NCBI RefSeq assembly: GCF_030813355.1
Contig: NZ_JAUSUD010000009.1
Coordinates: forward strand, 100,607 to 164,606
DNA: 64,000 nt
From: Metabacillus malikii
GTDB taxonomy: Bacteria; Bacillota; Bacilli; Bacillales; Bacillaceae
Reading direction: 5' to 3'
Shown here one piece after another: positions 20,304 through 29,291 of the stretch. The notes beneath the pieces were generated by a model that saw only the letters and a program-made list of their open reading frames with translations, searched no databases and was not told where the DNA came from. Position 1 is the stretch's first letter, and each line of letters starts with the position of its first letter. The position numbers and the translations under genes are program-made.

Positions 20304-21491
20304 TTAATGTGTTAAACGAACAACGTCTCGTGCAATCATGACCTCTTCATTTGTTGGGATGACGATGACTTTAACTGGCGAATGAGGATAACTGATGAAA
20401 ATCTCTTCACCTCTAGTTTTATTAAGAGAAGGATCCCAGTATACACCCATAAATTCTAAACCATTTAATACTCTTTCACGAATTTCTGAGCTATTTTCAC
20501 CAATTCCTGCTGTGAAAATAATGGCATCGACACCTGACATTCTTGCTGCATATGATCCAATATATTTATGGATTCTGCTCGCGAATACATCTAGTGCAAT
20601 TTTTGCTCTTGAATTCCCTTCACTAGCTGCCATAATATTATCGCGCAAGTCACTTGAAATACCAGACATCCCTAAAATTCCGCTTTCTTTATTTAATACA
20701 TTTAATACTTCATCAACGTTCTTCCCTGTTTTTTCCATAATGTATGGAATAAGTGCAGGGTCAATATTTCCTGAACGTGTTCCCATTGCAACCCCTGCAA
20801 GTGGTGTAAAGCCCATTGACGTATCAATTGATTTTCCGCCTTCAATTGCTGCAATACTTGCACCATTACCTAAGTGACAAGAAATAAGACGTAAATTTTC
20901 AAGCGGTCTACCTAATAATTCAGCAGCACGTTCTGATACATATTTATGTGATGTACCGTGGAATCCATATTTGCGTATTCCGAAATTCTTATAATATTCA
21001 TATGGTAAGCTATATAAAAACGATTTTTCCGGCATTGTTTGATGGAATGCTGTGTCAAAAACTGCAACTGCATTTACATTCGGTAGTACTTCTCTGAACG
21101 CCTTAATTCCCACAACGTTTGCAGGATTATGAAGTGGTGCTAGCTCTGATAAGTCTTCGATTTGCTTTAATGTCTCATCCGTAATAATCGCAGAATCATT
21201 AAACGTTTCACCACCATGTACAACACGATGACCAATACCTTCGATTTCATCTAGTGATTTTATAATACCTAAATCTGTTAGCTTTGATAATAATATTTTA
21301 ACAGCAACTGCGTGATCTGGAATATCTGTAACTTCCGTATGTTTTTCTCCATTCGCTGTAATTGTAAATACCGAATCGGAAATTCCAATTCTTTCAACTA
21401 ATCCTTTCGTTAACACTGTTTCACTTGGCATTTCAAAAAGTTGAAATTTTAAAGATGAACTACCAGCATTAATTGCAATTACTTTTGCCAT
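20304..21491 (-). CDS. ackA: acetate kinase
   Basis: AckA makes ATP from acetyl phosphate, the last step of overflow acetate production. From the ATG at 21491 (AAGGAGAG 8 nt upstream) the protein has 395 residues, the same as B. subtilis AckA; an upstream GTG/TTG extension is unlikely. Motifs are [10 protein letters not shown] at the N-terminus, [12 protein letters not shown] with the catalytic aspartate, [16 protein letters not shown] and [11 protein letters not shown]. CcpA activates ackA in B. subtilis, but I found no good cre match upstream here. Confidence 0.96.
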   Translation of the reverse strand: MAKVIAINAGSSSLKFQLFEMPSETVLTKGLVERIGISDSVFTITANGEKHTEVTDIPDHAVAVKILLSKLTDLGIIKSLDEIEGIGHRVVHGGETFNDSAIITDETLKQIEDLSELAPLHNPANVVGIKAFREVLPNVNAVAVFDTAFHQTMPEKSFLYSLPYEYYKNFGIRKYGFHGTSHKYVSERAAELLGRPLENLRLISCHLGNGASIAAIEGGKSIDTSMGFTPLAGVAMGTRSGNIDPALIPYIMEKTGKNVDEVLNVLNKESGILGMSGISSDLRDNIMAASEGNSRAKIALDVFASRIHKYIGSYAARMSGVDAIIFTAGIGENSSEIRERVLNGLEFMGVYWDPSLNKTRGEEIFISYPHSPVKVIVIPTNEEVMIARDVVRLTH

Positions 21492-21664
21492 TATTGTTAC
21501 TCTCCTTTTTCGTGCCACTGATATTTTTACAGATGATTAGCGAAACGTAAATCATTATGCCGACCGAAAGAAAAATGCTTTACGAATTTATAAAAATCGT
21601 ATGGCTAATAAACATCTATAGTCATTTGCCGCAACCAATCGCCTTGGTGATGACTATTTTTTCA

Positions 21665-21852
21665 TATATTATATAAAGGCGGTTTTCGTAAACTTCGTTG
21701 TTTTTTACGTAGCAATTTTTTTTGATTTCCATTACACAATTCGCTTTCCGCAGGGTGGTGGTGTGCTCCTTGGTTTTTACCTAAGCGGTCTGGCAATTAT
21801 TAAATAAATGATTACAAAAAACAACAAATTTTAAGAAAGAGCCTATATAAAT
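21665..21852 (+). repeat. MITE-like element with terminal inverted repeats, copy R4
   Basis: The left end TATATAAAGGCGGTTTTC, continuing to GTAAACTTCGTTGTTTTTT (21672-21703), is mirrored imperfectly at the right end (about 21815-21851), whose reverse complement reads TATATAGGCTCTTTCTT then AAAATTTGTTGTTTTTT. Internally GATTTCC and TCGCTTTCCGCAGGGTGG recall a repeat I remember as frequent in Bacillaceae. At about 185 bp with no coding capacity, a non-autonomous mobile element is the simplest reading. Confidence 0.55.
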
Positions 21853-22322
21853 AGTCTTTTCCTTCAAGTAAAGTCTCGATTAACGTTCATGCTTTGATTA
21901 AATAGTTCCACAAATAATAATCAACACATCTATATTCTTCACAAAATGCGACTGTTTATCCGAATACCTATTTAATAATTAGCTCTGCTAGTTTTGATTA
22001 CATTATTAGTATTGAGAAAATTTATAAGAACGAACACCATTCAAATTATTCCTTATCGTCTTTAGAGCTTCTATTTGGAATGGACTAATTATTACGTTAA
22101 TCATTTCACAAACCGGAATAATGCAACTACATTTTATGTAAATCAGATAAACATCGATTTTAACTACCAACTTCATTTAAACACTGCTATATCAACATTT
22201 CAAGGATGAGTTTGGTTTGGTATCGTTTACAATTAAAAGTCTAATTATTCTCATTATTTCAAAGGTTATATAGCGTTTCAGTTAATCGTTTTCATTTATC
22301 ATGAAAGCTTGAAAGAATACAT
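21853..22322. other. non-coding AT-rich gap between ackA and ytxK
   Basis: I see no gene, promoter or clear repeat in this stretch. In B. subtilis ytxK and ackA are close together, so this gap and copy R4 are an expansion specific to this lineage. Confidence 0.4.
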
Positions 22323-22349
22323 TAAAAGAGGAACCTTGATTCAGGTTCC
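22323..22349 (-). terminator. ytxK terminator
   Basis: A GGAACCT/AGGTTCC stem with a 6-nt loop lies 18 bp after the ytxK stop and is followed by CTCTTTTAAT on the minus strand. Confidence 0.75.
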
Positions 22350-22367
22350 CTAATTATGGAGATTCAT

Positions 22368-23360
22368 TTATTTGTTTTCACTAAACCATTGGTCAATTTG
22401 TTTCATCATTGCATTCATTGCCGTTATATTAGAGAACTTCGGCAATTGTGCTAGCAATGCTTGTTTAGGCTGTTTACTTTCACTTCCACGCTTCTGAAGA
22501 ATTAAAATACTTTTCCCATGCTTCTCATCCTTAAATAACGATAAGGGTAATTGTATGAAGCCTTGTATAATCGCAACTTCCTTCAAATATTGATTAAGCT
22601 TCGGAGCTTCTTTTGTTTCAAACAGTGAATTAGGTACGATAAAAAATAAATAACCATTTTCCTTCGTATGCTTAATGGACTGTTCGATAAATAAATGATG
22701 TGAATAAGAGTGCCCCTCCATTGCTTTTAACTGATAATTCGAAGCTTCAACATCGTTAGGGTAATAACCAACTGGTAAATCACACACTGTCACATCTACT
22801 GGATCAACTAATAACCTTGATAAGCTATCTTGGTTAAAAAATTGAATAGGATGCTCTTGAAGATTTGCATTGATATAGGCTAATTTTATTAACAAGTCAT
22901 CTACATCGACACCATAGCTTTCAAGTGTTTCGATCTTAGATAAGTAATTTAAAATCGTTGTTAATAAATTCCCTGTTCCAACCGCAGGATCTAATATTGT
23001 AAGTGTTTTTTGATTGCCAACAAATTTTTCTACTAAGTATCCTAAGAAGAGACCAATTGTATCAGGTGTCATTTGGTGATTTGGATGCGCACCTTCTTTA
23101 AGTCCCTTTAAAATGACAATTTGAAAAGCTTTTCGAATTTCTTCCTTTTCAAAGGTGCTTAAATTTATTGAATCGTATTTTCTTTTTAAGTTTTTTTTCG
23201 TAATTTCACTTAAGTCCTCTTGTAAAATTGACCCGTGAAAAAGGTTCTCGCCTGTTTCTGCCACCGCTTCTATGTATGATAATTGACATTCCTTCGCGAT
23301 TAAATCAGCAGTTTCATTTATAACTGTAAACAAATTCTCTAATTTCGAAACTGTCTTCAT
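22368..23360 (-). CDS. ytxK: YtxK, class I SAM-dependent methyltransferase-like protein
   Basis: The 330-residue protein has the fold of N6-adenine methyltransferases of type I restriction systems. SAM-binding motif I is LDPAVGTGNLL (123-133). Where such enzymes have NPPY, this one has DLPVGYY (194-200), so adenine methylation of DNA is doubtful. It matches B. subtilis YtxK, which sits between tpx and ackA. Substrate unknown. The ATG has GAGGAGGAAAGG upstream. A 52-bp repeat array separates it from tpx. Confidence 0.88.
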   Translation of the reverse strand: MKTVSKLENLFTVINETADLIAKECQLSYIEAVAETGENLFHGSILQEDLSEITKKNLKRKYDSINLSTFEKEEIRKAFQIVILKGLKEGAHPNHQMTPDTIGLFLGYLVEKFVGNQKTLTILDPAVGTGNLLTTILNYLSKIETLESYGVDVDDLLIKLAYINANLQEHPIQFFNQDSLSRLLVDPVDVTVCDLPVGYYPNDVEASNYQLKAMEGHSYSHHLFIEQSIKHTKENGYLFFIVPNSLFETKEAPKLNQYLKEVAIIQGFIQLPLSLFKDEKHGKSILILQKRGSESKQPKQALLAQLPKFSNITAMNAMMKQIDQWFSENK

Positions 23361-23612
23361 TCCCTTTCCTCCTCACCATATACATTTATCATTTTAGACA
23401 TTGCATTCGTTCAAGTCAAAAAATTATAATGCATAAAGTGAAAAAAGAGTTAGTTTGAAAGAGTTTTTAACTTCGGAGTGTACTTTTTAGGGAATTGGTA
23501 TGGCTTTGGACATGCTTTGCACGTGTGCATGTAGGGGAAGGGTTAGGTAACTTTTAGAATTAACCGCTTGTTGTAGCATTGATGAGAATTTGTTCTGTAG
23601 AGAATTGGTTCT

Positions 23613-24007
23613 CTCTTATGACGATGGAGATTTTGGGTGTTCGTCCGTTGGGGAAATTGGCTTTATGACAGTGATGAAGGAGATTTTGGCTCTGCTCCCG
23701 TTGGGAAATAGGCTTCATGACAGCGATGAAGGAGATTTTGGTTCTTCTTCGATTCTGAAATAGGCTTCATAACAGCGATGAAGGAGATTTTGACTCTGCT
23801 TCCGTTGGGAAATGGGCTTCATAACAGCGATGAAGGAGATTTTGACTCTGCTTCCGTTGGGAAATGGGCTTCATAACAGCGATGAAGGAGATTTTGGCTC
23901 TGCTTCCGTTGGGAAATGGGCTTCATGACGGCGATGAAGGAGATTTTGGTTCTTCTTCTGTTCTGAAATGGGCTTCATAACAGCGATGAAGGAAATTTTG
24001 GCTCTCA
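23613..24007. repeat. tandem 52-bp hairpin array A (7 regular units plus one degenerate)
   Basis: GATGAAGG occurs at 23673, 23725, 23777, 23829, 23881, 23933 and 23985, exactly 52 bp apart; a degenerate copy (GATGGAG) lies at 23623. Each unit contains GGCTTCAT, a 7-nt loop and ATGAAGGAGATTTT, giving a hairpin core CTTCAT/ATGAAG, then a variable part such as CTCTGCTTCCGTTGGGAAA. Two central units (around 23780-23880) are nearly identical, indicating recent tandem duplication. There is no coding frame, since 52 is not a multiple of 3. It lies between tpx, with its terminator, and ytxK. Confidence 0.95.
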
Positions 24008-24068
24008 CAAATTTATGTTTATACTAATCAAAATCGCCTACACGAATCCATTTTCCAATAATGAAAAC

Positions 24069-24131
24069 AAGGTGACACATAAAGTAACAGAACACAACCA
24101 GATTGTGAATCAGTTACTATTGGGTCACCTT
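24069..24131 (-). terminator. tpx terminator
   Basis: Outer arms AAGGTGAC/GTCACCTT and inner arms AGTAAC/GTTACT form a long hairpin just after the tpx stop, ending in GTTTTC on the minus strand. Confidence 0.75.
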
Positions 24132-24146
24132 CCCTCAATTATTGAA

Positions 24147-24647
24147 TTACTGGGCAGCCTTGGCAGCTTCGATTGCAGCTTCGTAATTTGGATGGTTTGT
24201 TGCTTCACTTACGTATTCAACGTGTGTGAGTTTGTTATTTGCATCGACGACGAATACTGCACGTGCTAATAAGCGTAGTTCTTTAATGTGGACGCCATAT
24301 GCTTCACCGAAAGAAAGGTCACGGTGGTCAGATAATGTTTGAACATTTTCAAGACCGTTTGAAGCGCACCATCTTTTTTGTGCAAATGGTAGGTCAACAC
24401 TTATTGTTAAAACTTCAACATTTGATAGTTTTGAGCCTTCTTCGTTAAAGCGACGTGTTTGTGCGTCACATACGCCTGTATCGATTGATGGAACAACAGA
24501 AATAATGCGTACTTTTCCGTTAGTATCAGCTAAAGTAACAGGAGATAAATCATTTGCAAGTACTGTAAAATCTGGTGCTGTATCTCCTACTTTCACTTCA
24601 TTACCAAGTAATGTTACAGGACTATTCTTAAATGTTATGTTTGCCAT
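24147..24647 (-). CDS. tpx: thiol peroxidase
   Basis: Tpx reduces peroxides using thioredoxin. The 166-residue atypical 2-Cys peroxiredoxin has the peroxidatic cysteine C60 in [14 protein letters not shown] and the resolving cysteine C94 in RWCASNGL, matching the C61/C95 pair of E. coli Tpx. The ATG has AAGGAGGAA upstream. It is a single gene with its own terminator; the 52-bp array A follows. Confidence 0.97.
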   Translation of the reverse strand: MANITFKNSPVTLLGNEVKVGDTAPDFTVLANDLSPVTLADTNGKVRIISVVPSIDTGVCDAQTRRFNEEGSKLSNVEVLTISVDLPFAQKRWCASNGLENVQTLSDHRDLSFGEAYGVHIKELRLLARAVFVVDANNKLTHVEYVSEATNHPNYEAAIEAAKAAQ

Positions 24648-24740
24648 TCCAAATTCCTCCTTTTTATATGTACAGTGTTAATATAGCTTAGCTCAATGAA
24701 ATGATCAAATGATTCGTGTTTGAATTGTTTAAAAACTACC

Positions 24741-24771
24741 AAAAAAAATTAACTGCCATTAAAGGCAGTTA
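24741..24771 (-). terminator. ytfJ terminator
   Basis: TAACTGCC/GGCAGTTA arms contain the ytfJ stop codon and are followed by ATTTTTTTT on the minus strand. Confidence 0.8.
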
Positions 24772-25221
24772 GAATTCGAGGTCTTGCTTTTGTTGGTTTT
24801 CGTTATTGCTATTGCCTGAAGACTGGTTGTCTTTGTTCTTCTTGAACATACCTTGGATTTTCTCTACAGTTTGTGGTGCTGCTTCTAATATTTTTTCATA
24901 TAGATGAGTATTTTCATCTAAATGTAACATCTTGACACCAGTAGAGGATACAATTAAAAATGCAATTGGTGTAATCGATACACCACCACCACTACCTCCA
25001 CCAAATGGTAGTTTTGGAGAGCCTTCGCCGCCTTCTTCACCACTTGTTGAGTTAAATTCACTACCACCAGCAGCAAATCCGAAGCCAACTTTTGATACAG
25101 TTAAGATAACACTTCCATCTGGAGTTTCGACAGGGTCACCTACAATGGTATTCACATCAATCATTTGTTTAAGGTTTTCCATTGCTGTCTTCATTAATCC
25201 TTGAATTGGATGTTCACTCAT
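24769..25221 (-). CDS. ytfJ: GerW family sporulation protein YtfJ
   Basis: YtfJ/GerW is a forespore-expressed protein linked to spore germination in Bacilli. The 150-residue chain begins MSEHPIQGLMKTAMENLK, has the conserved VGDPVETPDGSVILTVSKV block (about 27-45), a glycine-rich centre (PFGGGSGGG) and a low-complexity Q/N/S tail. There is no signal peptide. The ATG has AAAAGGAGG upstream. It lies 50 bp after ytfI on the same strand, as in B. subtilis. Confidence 0.93.
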   Translation of the reverse strand: MSEHPIQGLMKTAMENLKQMIDVNTIVGDPVETPDGSVILTVSKVGFGFAAGGSEFNSTSGEEGGEGSPKLPFGGGSGGGVSITPIAFLIVSSTGVKMLHLDENTHLYEKILEAAPQTVEKIQGMFKKNKDNQSSGNSNNENQQKQDLEF

Positions 25222-25271
25222 AATAAATATCCTCCTTTTACTTTTATCCGGTCATTGTTCATCTATTGGAG

Positions 25272-25961
25272 CTATGATTCATTAGAAAAGGTTGATAGTG
25301 GTTTGCTTTTAAGCTTAGGCTTTCCACCTCTCCAATATTTAATGAACTGTATACCTGCTAACATAGCTTGCCCGATCCGGAATTGGATCATACATTCAAG
25401 TTTCGTGCGTGAACAGATTTGATTGAACTCTGGTGTTATCGATACAACCGGTGTTATCGTTACTTTCATGTACTGTCGTATGAGCGCAATCACACCCCCT
25501 TTTATCGACCATACTGCACCAGTTAGGACTCCAGTGTGAGCGGCGTCTCCAATTCCTATTTGCGAATGCCATTCTAATTTTTTCACCTTCACTTTTTTTA
25601 AGAAGCGTCGGATTATTTTATGGATGCCTACAATATGTTCCATTATTGCCTTAACATCATGGAAGAAGTGGAAAGACTCTTCTGGCGTTACCTTTTCCTT
25701 ACTTTCTTTCACTTTATGATTTTTCTTTTCTTTTCCGACCTTTTGTTTTTGTTTTATTATAAGGTTAGGACCATTTTCGTCTACTTTAACGAACGGTATA
25801 TCGATTGTATAACGTAATATTCCAAACCAGGCTCGGGCCTTTATTTTAAAACGGTCATCATCACCAACATGTCTTAGCTGTATGGTGATTGTCACTTTTG
25901 TGAATAGTAAGATGATCAATAGTAATATGAGTGCAAGTATGATGTATAAAACCCATCGCAT
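25272..25961 (-). CDS. ytfI: YtfI, DUF2953 membrane-anchored protein
   Basis: A 229-residue protein with one N-terminal transmembrane helix (about residues 4-22), a lysine-rich linker and a conserved C-terminal domain containing WHSQIGIGDAAHTGVLTGA. This is the DUF2953 pattern of B. subtilis YtfI, a sporulation-associated protein of unknown activity. I chose the ATG at 25961 over the TTG at 25979, because AAAGGATG lies upstream of the ATG. It probably shares a transcript with ytfJ. Confidence 0.85.
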   Translation of the reverse strand: MRWVLYIILALILLLIILLFTKVTITIQLRHVGDDDRFKIKARAWFGILRYTIDIPFVKVDENGPNLIIKQKQKVGKEKKNHKVKESKEKVTPEESFHFFHDVKAIMEHIVGIHKIIRRFLKKVKVKKLEWHSQIGIGDAAHTGVLTGAVWSIKGGVIALIRQYMKVTITPVVSITPEFNQICSRTKLECMIQFRIGQAMLAGIQFIKYWRGGKPKLKSKPLSTFSNES

Positions 25962-26083
25962 TCTCTCACATCCTTTCAATTTACCATTATCACCCTTTTA
26001 TTAGAAAATAAACCTATTTGGAAAAGTACTTTTTAGTGAGTTATAGCGTGGAATGATTCGAGGTTAAAGTATATAAAGTCTCA

Positions 26084-26129
26084 AAAAAATAAGAAAAGGT
26101 CAAACTCCAATAGTTATAGGAGCTTGACC
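26084..26129 (-). terminator. yteJ terminator
   Basis: A GGTCAAGCTCC/GGAGTTTGACC stem (11 bp, one G-U pair) with a 10-nt loop is followed by TTTTCTTATTTTTTT on the minus strand. Confidence 0.85.
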
Positions 26130-26137
26130 CGTATTTA

Positions 26138-26632
26138 TTACCCATTAGCAACAGTAGAAATCTTTGTATATACTTTTTCATGAATGACAAGTGTGTCAGA
26201 AAAAAGGTCATGCAGTGCTTGCTTTTTCGGTGTAAATGCTGCGACTAAATACAAAATTACAATTGTCTTAGAGATGTAACGACCGATAAATTCCCTGAAG
26301 ATTATTGTTGCCCAATCGAGTTTTTCTTCTTTTAGAGAAATTACTTTAATACCCAATATCATTTTTCCTAATGTTTGCTGAAAATATTTGGTCATTAATA
26401 CGAAATACGCAAAAAAGATAATTGTCGTTACGACTGTTGTTGTTGAGGTAAATAATAGTTGTTTATCTAAATTTAATAAATTAAATATTGGATGGACAAT
26501 GATTCTATTGATGCTCGCAATCACGATTACATCGATTAAATAAGCCCAAAAGCGAATCCAAAAACCGGCTAACATGTGCTGATAATCGTTTGATGATTCA
26601 GCTGAGTTTACATTTTCAATCGTTGTATCCAC
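26138..26632 (-). CDS. yteJ: RDD family membrane protein YteJ
   Basis: A membrane protein of about 164 residues with the RDD-family signature FWIRFWAYLIDVIVI and the later QTLGKMILGIKV motif, and three to four hydrophobic segments. In B. subtilis yteJ follows sppA, as here (6-12 bp gap). SppA/YteJ has been linked there to lantibiotic resistance. The ribosome site AAGGAGGG directly abuts an ATG at 26638, too close for efficient use; the GTG at 26632, about 6-7 nt downstream, is the better start. Confidence 0.85.
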   Translation of the reverse strand: MDTTIENVNSAESSNDYQHMLAGFWIRFWAYLIDVIVIASINRIIVHPIFNLLNLDKQLLFTSTTTVVTTIIFFAYFVLMTKYFQQTLGKMILGIKVISLKEEKLDWATIIFREFIGRYISKTIVILYLVAAFTPKKQALHDLFSDTLVIHEKVYTKISTVANG

Positions 26633-26644
26633 ATGCATCCCTCC

Positions 26645-27649
26645 TTATTCAGAATATAAATACATTAATCGAGGAGAGTTTGAGCTTGCTAAAAATTGAT
26701 AAAGGCTTGACAATTCATCGTCTCCTTTTAATACTTTGCTTACACTCATGGAAAACAGAGAATTTAACCCTAAAGATGAACCATATTCGATAACTTTTGC
26801 ATTTTTCAATTTATGTTCTTCTTTCATTGCAGCGATTGTGTCGTCAAGATAGCCAAGTTCATCGACTAATTTATTTTCTTTAGCTTGTCTGCCATCATAG
26901 ATTCGACCATCAGCTATTTTTCGGACTTCATCCTCTGATAATGAACGTCCTTCAGCAATGACATCGACAAAGCCTTTGTATGCATTATCAACCATTGATT
27001 GTAAAATTTTTCTTTCCTCTTCTGTCATATCACGAGTCGGCGAGAAAATATCTTTATGTGGACCGCTCTTGATTGTTTCGAATTTTACGCCATATTTTTC
27101 TGCTAATTCACCATAGTTAACTGATTGCATAATTACACCTAATGAACCTGTTAATGTATCTGGTGCTGCGAAAATTTTATCCGCGATAGTTGAAATATAA
27201 TAACCACCTGATGCTGCTTGTGTACCCATAGAAACGTAAATAGGTTTCTTTGTTTTTTCCTTTAGTTCTTTTAATTCTTTATGTATTTCTGCGCTTTCGA
27301 CGACTCCGCCACCTGGTGAGTTTACTCTAAGAATGACACCTTTTACTGTATCATCCTCAGCTGCAGCACGGACCTGTTCTAAAAATGTCTTATGTTGATA
27401 ACCAGCTGTACTAAAAAAAGATGTTACATCTTCTCCTGTATCTTGAATCACACCATTTACATTTAAAACAGCAATCTTATTCATTTCAGAGCCTTCCTCT
27501 ATTACTTCTTCAGTGAATTCACTCGTTGAAGCGAAAGCCTCCGAAAAGATCTCACTTTGCTGGAAGAACATATTTGAGATACCAATGATGATTGATACAA
27601 AGAACAAAAACGCTGCAATACCAAGTGCTCCCCATCGCTTACCATTCAT
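26645..27649 (-). CDS. sppA: signal peptide peptidase SppA
   Basis: SppA is a membrane-anchored serine protease that degrades cleaved signal peptides. The 334-residue protein has one N-terminal anchor (about 9-27). The Ser-Lys dyad is visible: S147 in [10 protein letters not shown] and K199 in SGPHKDIF, the same positions as in B. subtilis. An oxyanion VNSPGGG motif lies at 109-115. The short Gram-positive form lacks the duplicated N-terminal domain of E. coli. The ATG has AAAGGAGGAG upstream. Confidence 0.96.
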   Translation of the reverse strand: MNGKRWGALGIAAFLFFVSIIIGISNMFFQQSEIFSEAFASTSEFTEEVIEEGSEMNKIAVLNVNGVIQDTGEDVTSFFSTAGYQHKTFLEQVRAAAEDDTVKGVILRVNSPGGGVVESAEIHKELKELKEKTKKPIYVSMGTQAASGGYYISTIADKIFAAPDTLTGSLGVIMQSVNYGELAEKYGVKFETIKSGPHKDIFSPTRDMTEEERKILQSMVDNAYKGFVDVIAEGRSLSEDEVRKIADGRIYDGRQAKENKLVDELGYLDDTIAAMKEEHKLKNAKVIEYGSSLGLNSLFSMSVSKVLKGDDELSSLYQFLASSNSPRLMYLYSE

Positions 27650-27797
27650 TCACTAATCTCCTCCTTTGATTATTTTAAATTCCTCACCTAATAAACATTT
27701 TATTATGTAAAAGTGGTAAACTAAACAACATAGAGTATTGTAACATTTCTATAAGTAAAAGTGGAGAATATTAACAGATGTGAAGGAGGATACATAC

Positions 27798-28598
27798 ATG
27801 TCAGATCGTCGTAATGTTTATTTTTACTACAAGAAGGATGAAGATTTAACTGAGAAGGTAGGTACCCTTATCGAGTTAGCTAAACAATATGATTTTCATG
27901 TTGTCGATGATTATGTACAAGCCAATATTATTGTCAGTATCGGTGGAGATGGTGCATTTCTTCAGGCTGTTCGCAAAACAAAATTCAGGTCTGATTGTTT
28001 ATATGTTGGAGTGAGCATCGATGAGACATTAAGCTTATATTGTGATTTCCATATCGATGACCGTGATAACATGATCGAGGCAATTATGAAATCTCAAATA
28101 GAAGTAAGACGCTATCCAGTCCTTGAAGTAAAATTGGATGGAAAGACTTCATTTAAATGTTTAAATGAATGTTCTATCCGTTCAAGCATTATAAAAACAT
28201 TTGTAATTGATGTATTTATCGATGACTTACATTTTGAAACATTTAGAGGCGATGGAATGCTCATTGCAACACCAACTGGAAGTACTGCTTACACGAAATC
28301 AGTAAACGGGGCTGTTGTCGACCCAATGTTGCGTTGTATTCAGGTAAGTGAACTGGCGTCGTTAAATAATAATCTATACCGTACACTCGGTTCTTCTTTT
28401 ATTCTTAGTGAAAATCGTAAATTTGTTTTAAAGATCGTTCAGGATGGGAATGACTACCCGATTATCGGAATGGATAACGAAGCGTTGAGTATCCGTCACG
28501 TACAGGAATTAGAGTTCTTATTAAGTGAAAGTCCTATTAAGACGGTGAAATTAAAGGATAATTCATATTGGGAAAAAGTGAAACGCTCATTTTTATAA
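27798..28598 (+). CDS. nadF2: NAD kinase (second paralogue type, PpnKB)
   Basis: NAD kinase phosphorylates NAD to NADP. The 266-residue product has SIGGDGAFLQA (GGDG at 49-52), LNECSIR and GDGMLIATPTGSTAYTKS, all family hallmarks. Position beside sppA and length match the B. subtilis YtdI/PpnKB paralogue. The ATG at 27798 has GGAGG 8 nt upstream; an in-frame ATG at 27780 lacks a ribosome site. It is divergent from sppA. Confidence 0.93.
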   Translation: MSDRRNVYFYYKKDEDLTEKVGTLIELAKQYDFHVVDDYVQANIIVSIGGDGAFLQAVRKTKFRSDCLYVGVSIDETLSLYCDFHIDDRDNMIEAIMKSQIEVRRYPVLEVKLDGKTSFKCLNECSIRSSIIKTFVIDVFIDDLHFETFRGDGMLIATPTGSTAYTKSVNGAVVDPMLRCIQVSELASLNNNLYRTLGSSFILSENRKFVLKIVQDGNDYPIIGMDNEALSIRHVQELEFLLSESPIKTVKLKDNSYWEKVKRSFL

Positions 28599-28608
28599 GA
28601 AACGATTT

Positions 28609-28639
28609 AAAAAGGGGAGGCATTAAGCCATCCCTTTTT
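28609..28639. terminator. bidirectional terminator between NAD kinase and membrane protein genes
   Basis: AAAAAGGG and CCCTTTTT outer arms with GGC/GCC inner arms sit between the convergent genes and include the stop codon of the minus-strand gene. Confidence 0.85.
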
Positions 28640-29108
28640 CTTTACCATCATCAAATTTTCGTATTATGCCGATAAATAGACGAAACAGGAGTAACGTGAC
28701 TGTTTCTGATAAGAAAGTGTGGTACCATCTCCAGCTATTCTTAAAATTGATAAGTCGAGTGTTCGCTTCAAAGTAAACTTCAATGATAGTTAACGTTAAA
28801 CTGGTCAACGATGCCTTCCAAAGCATTTTCACATATTTATCTTCACGTGTTATTCTGTTATAGAACACACACACTAATGGGAATAATAGTAAATCAAAAA
28901 GTATATTTGAACGAAAATAATTCGGCAAAAACCGGATTGGGTATTTTATTTTCTTTTTCCCTGTTGTTAAAGTATCTAAGAAAATTGCTAAAAGTCCTTT
29001 TCCCATAAAAATTATAATGCCGTCTTTCAAATATTTCCGCTCAAAGACGAACGGGATTAAGCCGATACCTAAAATCAAGAGAAACTTTAAAATGAGCCGT
29101 TCCCGCAT
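28623..29108 (-). CDS. multi-pass membrane protein, function unknown
   Basis: A 161-residue protein with four to five predicted membrane helices and basic loops. The WRWYHTFLSE stretch and the spacing of helices remind me of CBO0543-type membrane proteins, but I am not certain. I chose the ATG at 29108, with AAGGATG upstream; a GTG at 29117 lies too close to that site. It is convergent with the NAD kinase gene. Confidence 0.65.
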   Translation of the reverse strand: MRERLILKFLLILGIGLIPFVFERKYLKDGIIIFMGKGLLAIFLDTLTTGKKKIKYPIRFLPNYFRSNILFDLLLFPLVCVFYNRITREDKYVKMLWKASLTSLTLTIIEVYFEANTRLINFKNSWRWYHTFLSETVTLLLFRLFIGIIRKFDDGKEKGMA

Positions 29109-29195
29109 GATAATCACATCCTTCTTACCTAGGTTGCGCTTTTAAAATTAATTTTATGAGTTGATTTCGTTATGAAAATATCTTTATACATTAAG

Positions 29196-29228
29196 AAGGT
29201 CTGACCCGTTGTTTAGAGTCAGACCTTT
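29196..29228. terminator. hairpin downstream of the acyl-CoA synthetase gene
   Basis: AAGGTCTGAC/GTCAGACCTT arms (10 bp) with a 12-nt loop lie about 65 bp after the ytcI-like stop. The U-tract is weak on both strands, so termination is plausible but not certain. Confidence 0.5.
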
Positions 29229-29291
29229 ATGCATAATTATAGATTATTATTAATTTTTATTAACTTCCTTTTAGAAAGAAAGAGCCAATTA

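Noticed and set aside
21519..21670. A CcpA cre site upstream of ackA
   Set aside because: Expected from B. subtilis, but the best candidates fail the central CG and several flanking positions of the consensus.
24015..24269. Plus-strand frame crossing the tpx terminator and tpx
   Set aside because: It is antisense to tpx and runs through a strong terminator hairpin.
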